A program made the position numbers and the translations under genes. The notes below the pieces were generated by a model that searched no databases, was not told where the DNA came from, and saw only the letters and a list, made by a program, of their open reading frames with translations. Of a stretch of DNA of 8,852 bases, positions 1 through 5,305 are shown in pieces (position 1 is the first letter of the stretch; every line of letters starts with the position of its first letter). This stretch comes from Clostridia bacterium (GTDB taxonomy: Bacteria; Bacillota; Clostridia; TANB77; CAG-508). The stretch lies in the NCBI GenBank assembly GCA_900753165.1, contig CAADYC010000039.1, forward strand, positions 1-8,852, given 5' to 3'.

Positions 1-1
1 T

Positions 2-904
2 ACAATAAAAGAATACAACTATGATCTAGCAATGTTCTTAAAATTTATAAAAACAAGATTTGGCATGACAGACGAAGAAGACTACTCTTTAATAGAGATA
101 AAAGATATAGATTTAGATACCATCAAAAAAATCAAATTAGATGATATACACGCATTTTTAAGTTATCTAACTACAACATATCATAGTAAAGCTGCAACAC
201 GTGCTAGAAAGGCGTCTAGCATACGAGTTTTCTTTAACTATCTATGTGCAAAAGCAAATTTAATTGATAGTAACCCTGCTCAAAACTTAGAAACACCCAA
301 ATTAGATAGAAGGCTTCCAAAATATTTAAGTTTAGATGATAGTAAAAAATTATTAGCTGTTACTGAAAATGAAGATAATAGAAATTCTCAAAGAGATTAT
401 GCTATAATTACTTTATTTCTAAATTGCGGTATGCGTTTATCAGAATTAGTCGGAATAAATATTAATGATATTGATTTTTATGAAAATAAAATGACTGTTA
501 TTGGTAAAGGTAATAAAGAAAGAACAATTTATTTAAATAAAGCTTGTATAAAAGCAATTAAGAATTATTTAGATGTTAGACCTAAAGATGGCATTAAAAC
601 AGATAAATTTAACTCCAGAAAAGCATTATTTTTAAGTGAAAGAAAAGAAAGAATAAGTCGTAGAACTGTTCAACATATTGTTGATAAAGAGCTTATGGCT
701 GCTGGACTTGATACTAAAAAATATTCTACTCATAAATTAAGACATACTGCTGCAACTTTAATGTATCAATATGGAAATGTAGATATTAGAGCATTGCAAG
801 AAGTTTTAGGACATGAAAGTATTTCTACAACAGAAATTTACACTCATGTAGCTAACAAACAAGCTAGAGATGCTATAGAAAGTAATCCTCTATCTGATTT
901 TTAA
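2..904 (+). CDS. Xer-family tyrosine recombinase (5' truncated by window edge)
   Basis: Site-specific recombinase that cuts and rejoins DNA through a catalytic tyrosine; Xer members resolve chromosome dimers at dif sites near division. The frame is open from base 2, reading TIKEYNYDLA before the first ATG at 32. That matches the usual SAM-like N-terminal core-binding domain, so ATG 32 is internal and the true start lies upstream. Counting from that Met, the catalytic set is complete: R135 (in GMRLSEL), K159 (in GKGNKER), H234 and R237 (HKLRH), H261 (LGHES) and Y270 (EIYTH). About 300 residues are visible, which fits XerC/XerD length. There is no C-terminal extension. It converges on the yneA-like gene and ends in its own terminator. 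No adjacent att-like repeats or phage genes are seen, so a housekeeping Xer is favoured over a mobile-element integrase. XerC and XerD cannot be told apart by eye. Confidence 0.9.
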   Translation, partial: TIKEYNYDLAMFLKFIKTRFGMTDEEDYSLIEIKDIDLDTIKKIKLDDIHAFLSYLTTTYHSKAATRARKASSIRVFFNYLCAKANLIDSNPAQNLETPKLDRRLPKYLSLDDSKKLLAVTENEDNRNSQRDYAIITLFLNCGMRLSELVGININDIDFYENKMTVIGKGNKERTIYLNKACIKAIKNYLDVRPKDGIKTDKFNSRKALFLSERKERISRRTVQHIVDKELMAAGLDTKKYSTHKLRHTAATLMYQYGNVDIRALQEVLGHESISTTEIYTHVANKQARDAIESNPLSDF

Positions 905-924
905 TCAATAAATAATATTTTTAT

Positions 925-959
925 AACGGTACCCTAATTAAAGGATACCGTTTCTTTTC
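925..959 (+). terminator. Rho-independent terminator after the Xer gene
   Basis: A 7-bp stem AACGGTA/TACCGTT (925-931 with 946-952) continues after one mismatch with two C-G pairs. It is followed by a T-rich tail (951-959, TTTCTTTTC). It sits 20 bases after the recombinase stop. On the opposite strand the hairpin lacks a good T run, so it would stop the convergent yneA-like transcript less well. Confidence 0.75.
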
Positions 960-1028
960 AGTACATAAGTTTGTAAAGTTATCATCATATATTACAATAT
1001 TTCCTTATATTCGTATCAATAATTATTT

Positions 1029-1322
1029 TTAGTAATTGGGAATTTTTATTTTATCTCCTTCAGATAAATTTGAACTTGATAAATTATTTACTTTTTTCAA
1101 TTCATCTACAACATATCTTATATCTTTACCTTCAAAGTATTTGTTATTTTCCAATTCTTCTTTAGCTATTGACCATAAAGTATCTCCAGCATAAATATAT
1201 TCTTCTTTATATTTTGTTTCTACATTTGAATATGCATTAGTTGCAAAGATTATTATTGTTCCTACTAAAATCATTAAAATTACATTACTTCTTATAAATT
1301 TTCTTTTATTAACTATTTTCAT
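1029..1322 (-). CDS. yneA: YneA-like membrane-anchored LysM protein, probable SOS cell-division inhibitor
   Basis: Predicted 97-residue protein with a short basic N-terminus, one membrane segment (about residues 12-28) and a C-terminal LysM domain (about 40-95). The LysM signature is clear: YIYAGDTLWSIAKE, then KVNNL, then LSEGDKIKIPNY at the end. This matches the size and layout of Bacillus subtilis YneA (about 105 residues), which is exported, binds the cell wall and delays septation after DNA damage. I chose the ATG at 1322 because GGAGG (1335-1331) lies 8 bases upstream of it. The longer reading from ATG 1346 adds 8 residues encoded across that ribosome binding site. The promoter carries two LexA-box-like sites, which supports the SOS assignment independently of the protein. 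The neighbours differ from Bacillus, where lexA is divergent from yneA; here no lexA lies inside the window. A generic LysM cell-wall protein is the alternative. Confidence 0.72.
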   Translation of the reverse strand: MKIVNKRKFIRSNVILMILVGTIIIFATNAYSNVETKYKEEYIYAGDTLWSIAKEELENNKYFEGKDIRYVVDELKKVNNLSSSNLSEGDKIKIPNY

Positions 1323-1372
1323 TATAATTACCTCCAATTTTTGCATAGAATATTTGTTTGCTTTATGAGATG

Positions 1373-1401
1373 ATTATATACGAACATTCTTTCTTTGTCA
1401 A
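1373..1401 (-). promoter_or_regulatory. Consensus SigA-type promoter of the yneA-like gene
   Basis: On the minus strand there is a perfect TTGACA (plus 1396-1401), exactly 17 bases, then a perfect TATAAT (plus 1373-1378). Transcription would start near 1366, giving a leader of about 45 bases before ATG 1322. A full-consensus promoter in front of a growth inhibitor implies tight repression, which fits the operator-like sites overlapping it. Confidence 0.85.
1381..1394 (-). promoter_or_regulatory. LexA-box-like operator 1 (inside the promoter spacer)
   Basis: Plus strand CGAACATTCTTTCT; the minus strand reads AGAAAGAATGTTCG. By my comparison it matches the Bacillus-type LexA consensus CGAACRNRYGTTYG at 12 of 14 positions, with one perfect half-site (CGAAC) and one degenerate one. 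It occupies the -35/-10 spacer, where bound repressor would block RNA polymerase. Confidence 0.6.
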
Positions 1402-1410
1402 TAGTTTTTT

Positions 1411-1424
1411 AGAAAAAATGTTCG
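1411..1424 (-). promoter_or_regulatory. LexA-box-like operator 2 (upstream of -35)
   Basis: Minus strand CGAACATTTTTTCT. It differs from operator 1, read on the plus strand, at a single position, and lies in the opposite orientation. The two box centres are 30 bp apart, close to three helical turns, so two repressor dimers could sit on the same face of the DNA. It starts 9 bases upstream of the -35 element. Confidence 0.55.
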
Positions 1425-1430
1425 TATAAT

Positions 1431-2318
1431 TTATTTTTTAATATTAAATTTATAATAATATGGCTGGATATCGCTCAATAAACTATCCATATAAATCATA
1501 TTTCCATTAACATCTTGAACTTTTAAATTAGGAAATGTTCTAAGCATTTTTTTATCTCCCCAATGTTTATATATAAACTCAGAAGCATTCTCATCACTAT
1601 AAATATCATCATATTTTTGTATGATAAAATCTTTATTAGTAACATTTAAATCATTTTTATATACCATTCTAACCAAGAAAAACGATAAAGCTACTCCAGT
1701 TGCAATGCAATCTATAAGTAATACTATTGTTACAGTTATAGTTAATGTTTTTAAAGCTTTAACTGAAAGTTTGCTTTTAATCCAATCAATCAACTTATCT
1801 ATTCTAGGATTAAAAGATGCAATTAAATACAATGCTAAAAATCCCCAGAATATTGAAAAATAAACACATATTCTTCCATTTATATTAAGTGGCATGTCTG
1901 AATAATCCCACCATTTTACACCTAATAACATCTCTCCTATCCAACTAACTAAATATTCAACAATCGAACCAACTATAAAACCACCAATAAATAGTCTTGT
2001 ATAGTTTTTAGAATATTTATGCAAAAACATTATCATTATAGCTGCTCCAAATCCATATATAGCACAAAATGGTCCATATAAAAAGCTCTGCCTACTTTCC
2101 AAAACTCCTTTAGTAATAATACCAAATATTGTTTCTATTATATATCCTACTACACTATATATTATGAAGTATGCCAATATTCTCCATACTGACAACCCCA
2201 TAATTTTAAATTTCTTCTTTTGATTTGTAGCTTTAGTATTTGTTTGCTCCAATTTATTATCTATTTCCGCTTCTTTATTGCTTTTTTCTATTACATTTTT
2301 TATTTCATTTTCTTTCAT
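1431..2318 (-). CDS. CmpB-type (PF06541, putative ABC-transporter type IV) membrane protein
   Basis: A 295-residue integral membrane protein with a charged N-terminal cytoplasmic tail (about 1-40). Hydrophobic segments lie near residues 44-67, 82-99, 109-130, 150-168 and 191-217, followed by a polar C-terminal domain of about 78 residues. The conserved family blocks are recognisable: GVLESRQSFLYGPFCAIYGFG (71-91), then EYLVSWIGEMLLGVKWWDYS (121-140), then LNINGRICVYFSIFWGF (144-160). This is the Pfam family annotated as putative ABC-transporter type IV, but its real function is unknown and no ATPase gene accompanies it here. The start is supported by GGAGTG 10 bases upstream. It lies 24 bases after the pepF stop on the same strand, so co-transcription is likely. 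There is no conventional terminator after it; the yneA operator repeat follows at once. Family assignment is firm; a transport role is not. Confidence 0.85.
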   Translation of the reverse strand: MKENEIKNVIEKSNKEAEIDNKLEQTNTKATNQKKKFKIMGLSVWRILAYFIIYSVVGYIIETIFGIITKGVLESRQSFLYGPFCAIYGFGAAIMIMFLHKYSKNYTRLFIGGFIVGSIVEYLVSWIGEMLLGVKWWDYSDMPLNINGRICVYFSIFWGFLALYLIASFNPRIDKLIDWIKSKLSVKALKTLTITVTIVLLIDCIATGVALSFFLVRMVYKNDLNVTNKDFIIQKYDDIYSDENASEFIYKHWGDKKMLRTFPNLKVQDVNGNMIYMDSLLSDIQPYYYKFNIKK

Positions 2319-2342
2319 AACTTATTTTCACTCCATTATATT

Positions 2343-4106
2343 TTATAATAAATTTTTTAGTTCTTTTATCATCTTATTATAAAATTCTATAGCACTCTTA
2401 TATGTATCTTTGCTCTCTAAATCTACATCAACCATTTTAAGTAAATCAATTGATTTTTTAGAACATCCTTGTTTTAACATTTCAATATATTTTTCTACAA
2501 AACCAGGTTCTTTATTTATGATTTTACTAGCAATTGCAATTGCAGAAGAAACACCTGTACAATATTTATATACATAAAAGTCACTATAAAAATGAGGTAT
2601 TCTAGCCCATTCATATTTGATTTGTTCATCAATAACAATATCATTTCCAAAGTATTTTTGGTTTAATTTATAATATATATCATTTAAATCATCAGCTGAA
2701 AGCATAACATTATTTTCAACTTTTTCATGAACAATTTTTTCAAATTCAGCAAACATAGCTTGTCTAAAAAATGTAGCTCTCATATTTTCTAATAATTCAT
2801 ATATTAGTTCTGCTTTTTTCTTATTATCTTTTTCATTTTTGATTTGATAATCACTTAATAATATTTCATTAACAGTTGATGCTACTTCTGCAACCATTAT
2901 TGTATAATCAGCATTTATAACATTTTGTTCTCTATTTGAATAATATGAATGCATACTATGGCCTAGCTCATGTGCAATAGTGCTTATATCTCTCTTACTA
3001 TTTACAAAATTAGTCAATACAAATGGATGTACTCCATATACTCCCATACTATATGCTCCACCTCTTTTATTTGGCTTTGCATATACATCTATCCATCTAT
3101 TATCAAAAGCCTCTTCTAACTTGTTTATATACTCTTTACCTAATATTTGTAATGCATTTAATACTTCTTGTTTTGCATCTTCAAATGTTATTTCATTTTT
3201 TCCTTGTTCACATGGATTTACATATAAATCATACATATGCATCTCATCTAATTTTAACATTTGTTTCTTTAATTTTATAAAATCATAATTTACTGAAATA
3301 TCTTCATCTATAGCTTCTATTAAGCTTTCATATACTTTAAGACTTGCATCATCATGTTCAACAGCTTCCTCTAAACTTGAATTGTATTTTCTTAACTTTG
3401 CAGTTGTAGCTTTTGCTTTTACATTTGAAATATACATTTCTGTAATTGTATTTATAAACTCACTATATTTTTTGTACATTAAATTAAAAGCTTGTTTTCT
3501 TACATTTCTATCTTTATTTTTTAGGAATAATGTATATGTACTATCTGTCATTTCTACTTCTTTACCATTTTCATCTATTAAAGTTCCAAATTTAAACTCT
3601 GCATTTGTTAGTGTATCAAATGTATTTTCTGGAGCTGATATTATTTCTGAAAAGTTAGCAAGTATATTTTCCTCTTCTTTACTTAGTACATGTTTTTTCT
3701 CATTAAGTATATCCTTAATATCTCTTTCATATCCTTTAAATCTTTCTTCTTTGATATACTCTTTTATTGTGTTTTCATCTGCATATGTTATTTCTGGTGT
3801 CATAAATGATGTTGCAACACTAAATTCTGTTCCAAGTCCTTCTACTTCTTTAAATATTTTTATTCCATCTTGATTTGACATATCTAAGTGATATTTTAAC
3901 ATTCCATATGCATATACTTTTTCAAATTTTTCTAGTGCTTGCTCATATAGTTTATAACAATTATATAAGTTGTCTGATGTATTACATAGTATTCCTTGAT
4001 ATGTTTTAATTTTTTCTAATATGTCTGCTATTTCTCCTTTTTCTTTTTTGAATTGTTCTTCGTTTTCGAAGATATCTTGTAAATTCCAGTTATATTGTTC
4101 TTTCAC
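2343..4106 (-). CDS. pepF: Oligoendopeptidase F (M3B zinc metallopeptidase)
   Basis: Cytoplasmic zinc peptidase that hydrolyses short oligopeptides, contributing to peptide turnover. From the GTG start used here (587 residues), the zinc motif HELGH is at about 379-383. The third ligand Glu lies 24 residues later, in AEVASTVNE (about 407). The N-terminus YNWNLQDIFENE and the AYSMGVYGVHPFVLTN block before the active site are typical of PepF, whose usual length is about 600. I chose GTG 4106 because GGAGG (4119-4115) lies 8 bases upstream and the protein then begins just before the conserved N-terminus. ATG 4175 would add 23 residues but has no ribosome binding site. Weak promoter candidates lie upstream (TAGCCA-17-TAAAAT at 4194-4166; an isolated TATAAT at 4142-4137). 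It is the first gene of a probable two-gene unit with the CmpB-type gene, downstream of the spoIIID terminator. Confidence 0.93.
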   Translation of the reverse strand: MKEQYNWNLQDIFENEEQFKKEKGEIADILEKIKTYQGILCNTSDNLYNCYKLYEQALEKFEKVYAYGMLKYHLDMSNQDGIKIFKEVEGLGTEFSVATSFMTPEITYADENTIKEYIKEERFKGYERDIKDILNEKKHVLSKEEENILANFSEIISAPENTFDTLTNAEFKFGTLIDENGKEVEMTDSTYTLFLKNKDRNVRKQAFNLMYKKYSEFINTITEMYISNVKAKATTAKLRKYNSSLEEAVEHDDASLKVYESLIEAIDEDISVNYDFIKLKKQMLKLDEMHMYDLYVNPCEQGKNEITFEDAKQEVLNALQILGKEYINKLEEAFDNRWIDVYAKPNKRGGAYSMGVYGVHPFVLTNFVNSKRDISTIAHELGHSMHSYYSNREQNVINADYTIMVAEVASTVNEILLSDYQIKNEKDNKKKAELIYELLENMRATFFRQAMFAEFEKIVHEKVENNVMLSADDLNDIYYKLNQKYFGNDIVIDEQIKYEWARIPHFYSDFYVYKYCTGVSSAIAIASKIINKEPGFVEKYIEMLKQGCSKKSIDLLKMVDVDLESKDTYKSAIEFYNKMIKELKNLL

Positions 4107-4205
4107 TTTAATTTCCTCCATTTCCATATTTGACACATTATACCTTTGTTTCATTTTATATCCGAATTTTATCATATTATTTATCTGTTGGCTAGATGAT
4201 TTTAT

Positions 4206-4240
4206 AAAAAAATAATGGTAACATTTAAAATGCTACCATT
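4206..4240 (-). terminator. Rho-independent terminator of spoIIID
   Basis: On the minus strand a hairpin (4240-4214) pairs AATGGTA with TACCATT; after one mismatch four more pairs continue to a 3-base loop. It is followed by a run of seven T (4212-4206). It lies 16 bases after the spoIIID stop and separates it from pepF. Confidence 0.85.
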
Positions 4241-4256
4241 TGCTTACATGAAATAT

Positions 4257-4523
4257 TTAATTATTTTTCATATTTAAATATTTCTTCTTTGTAGCTGCTC
4301 CACCACGACCAGCTCTTTCGGCCTTATTCTTCTGTAGGACCTCTTTAACTTTTGTATACAACGGTAATGAAATACATCTTAAACGTTTAGTCACATCTAC
4401 ATATACCGTTGATTTTGAAACATTATATGCCCGTGCAGTTGCACGTATTGTCGTTTGTTTCTCTACAATGTAATTTGCCTCAGATATTGCTCTTTCACTT
4501 ATGTAATCATTTAGTTTCCGCAT
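4257..4523 (-). CDS. spoIIID: Stage III sporulation transcriptional regulator SpoIIID
   Basis: Small DNA-binding protein of the mother cell that activates or represses many SigE- and SigK-dependent sporulation genes. The 88-residue product has the family hallmarks: an N-terminal helix (NDYISERAISEANYIVE), a helix-turn-helix around residues 25-47 (TIRATARAYNVSKSTVYVDV), and a basic C-terminal helix with the diagnostic RGGAATKKKY (73-82). Length fits the family (about 80-93). The start is firm: AAGGAGGAT lies just upstream of ATG 4523. It stands alone, with its own terminator, and is divergent from dpaB. In Bacillus the gene is transcribed by SigE; I could not find a convincing SigE promoter here, only a SigA-like one. 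The presence of spoIIID strongly implies a sporulating lineage. Confidence 0.95.
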   Translation of the reverse strand: MRKLNDYISERAISEANYIVEKQTTIRATARAYNVSKSTVYVDVTKRLRCISLPLYTKVKEVLQKNKAERAGRGGAATKKKYLNMKNN

Positions 4524-4557
4524 ATAATTATCCTCCTTAAAAAATTAATGTGTTGTT

Positions 4558-4586
4558 ATTATATCACTTATATATTTCATTTACAA
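4558..4586 (-). promoter_or_regulatory. Candidate SigA-like promoter of spoIIID
   Basis: Minus strand TTGTAA (plus 4581-4586), 17 bases, TATAAT (plus 4558-4563). The -10 is perfect and the -35 matches 4 of 6, leaving a leader of about 30 bases before ATG 4523. SigE dependence is expected from Bacillus, so this match could be chance in AT-rich DNA. Confidence 0.4.
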
Positions 4587-4623
4587 GTTTTTCCAATTAT
4601 GCAAATCAAAAAAATATATTTTT

Positions 4624-4632
4624 CATATAATA
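4624..4632 (+). promoter_or_regulatory. Possible SigK-type -10 element upstream of dpaB
   Basis: CATATAATA fits the SigK -10 pattern CATANNNTA, and dpaAB is SigK-controlled in Bacillus. No AC dinucleotide of the SigK -35 lies at the usual 16-17 base spacing (only TC and AT there). The surrounding DNA is nearly all A and T, so the match is weak evidence. Confidence 0.3.
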
Positions 4633-4666
4633 TATAAATGTCGAATGAAAGGAGGTTTTGTAGATT

Positions 4667-5245
4667 TTGGAATTAGAACATAAAAAAATAGGATTTGTTT
4701 TAACAGGTTCATTCTGTACTTTTAGTAAAACAATTCCGAAAATAAAAGAATTAGTTAAAATGGGTGCTGAGGTTATTCCAATTATGTCTTATAATGCTTA
4801 CAACTTAGATACCAAATTTGGAAAAGCCGAAGATTTTATAAATGAAATTGAAGAAATTACAAACAAAAAGATTATTCATACTATACAAGAAGCGGAACCA
4901 ATCGGTCCTAAACATTTAACAGATATTATGGTAGTTGCTCCTTGTTCTGGTAATACAATGTCTAAACTTGCAAATGATATTATTGATACTCCTGCTACTA
5001 TGGCTGTAAAATCTCATTTAAGAAATAATTTGCCAGTTGTTATTGCAGCTTCTACTAATAATGCTTTAAGTGGCAATGCTTCTAATATTGGTACTTTACT
5101 TAATAGAAAAAATTATTATTTCGTTCCTTTTAGACAAGATAATCCTATTACTAAGCCACGTTCTGTTGTTTTTGATTTTGATTATCTTATTAAAACCATT
5201 GAATTAGCTTTGGATGGAAAACAGATTCAACCTATATTATTATAA
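4667..5245 (+). CDS. dpaB: Dipicolinate synthase subunit B
   Basis: With subunit A, this flavoprotein-fold subunit converts the lysine-pathway intermediate dihydroxy-tetrahydrodipicolinate to dipicolinic acid in the mother cell. Dipicolinate is then moved into the spore core, where it gives heat resistance. The 192-residue product shows the SpoVFB pattern throughout: KKIGFVLTGSFCTF (6-19), the AEPIGPKH block (76-83), APCSGNTMSKLAND (91-104), LRNNLPVVIAASTNNAL (118-134) and the end KQIQPILL. Full length is about 200. The start is TTG 4667: AAAGGAGG ends 11 bases upstream, an in-frame TAG (4661-4663) blocks any longer reading, and the next Met is at residue 32. No dpaA is adjacent: spoIIID is divergent upstream and a hairpin follows at once. 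The gene is also called spoVFB. Confidence 0.93.
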   Translation: MELEHKKIGFVLTGSFCTFSKTIPKIKELVKMGAEVIPIMSYNAYNLDTKFGKAEDFINEIEEITNKKIIHTIQEAEPIGPKHLTDIMVVAPCSGNTMSKLANDIIDTPATMAVKSHLRNNLPVVIAASTNNALSGNASNIGTLLNRKNYYFVPFRQDNPITKPRSVVFDFDYLIKTIELALDGKQIQPILL

Positions 5246-5271
5246 AAGCACATCTAATATAGATGTGCTTT
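5245..5271. terminator. Hairpin terminator between convergent dpaB and acyl-CoA ligase genes
   Basis: Perfect 12-bp stem AAAGCACATCTA/TAGATGTGCTTT with a 3-base loop (5257-5259). It starts at the last base of the dpaB stop codon. T tracts beyond it are short and interrupted on both strands (TTTACAATAATTTT on the plus side, TTTTATAA on the minus side), so it probably serves both genes. Confidence 0.75.
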
Positions 5272-5305
5272 ACAATAATTTTAATCTTTTTTCTAATAAT
5301 AATTA

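Larger units (their letters stand above)
1377..1428. repeat. 52-bp inverted repeat containing both LexA-like boxes
   Basis: The outer 12 bases are perfectly complementary (1377-1388 TATACGAACATT with 1417-1428 AATGTTCGTATA). The arms extend to 18 bp with one mismatch (1377-1394 with 1411-1428), around a 16-base centre holding the -35 element. It begins 2 bases beyond the stop codon of the CmpB-type gene. As RNA from that gene it could fold into a hairpin, although no proper T run follows. Confidence 0.85.

Noticed and set aside
2..904. Mobile element or prophage integrase
   Set aside because: No flanking att-like repeats, tRNA, excisionase or phage genes are visible. The protein has the compact Xer layout, although the left flank is not available.
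1377..1428. CRISPR-like or transposon terminal repeat
   Set aside because: It is a single inverted pair with a 16-base centre containing a promoter, with no array and no target-site duplication.
1621..1863. 80-residue plus-strand frame opposite the CmpB-type gene
   Set aside because: Antisense shadow; the minus strand carries the PF06541 blocks over the same bases.
3023..3873. Plus-strand open frames opposite pepF (for example 2980-3288, 3382-3873)
   Set aside because: They are Ser/Phe/Ile-rich antisense frames of a clearly conserved gene, without ribosome binding sites or recognisable domains.
4107..4175. N-terminal extension of PepF to ATG 4175 (23 extra residues)
   Set aside because: No ribosome binding site precedes that ATG, while GTG 4106 has GGAGG at 8 bases and gives the usual PepF N-terminus.
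4581..4590. Possible SpoIIID binding site (TTACAAGTTT) overlapping the spoIIID -35
   Set aside because: It keeps ACAAG of the Bacillus WWRRACARNY pattern but fails the two purines before ACAR. Such words are common in AT-rich DNA.
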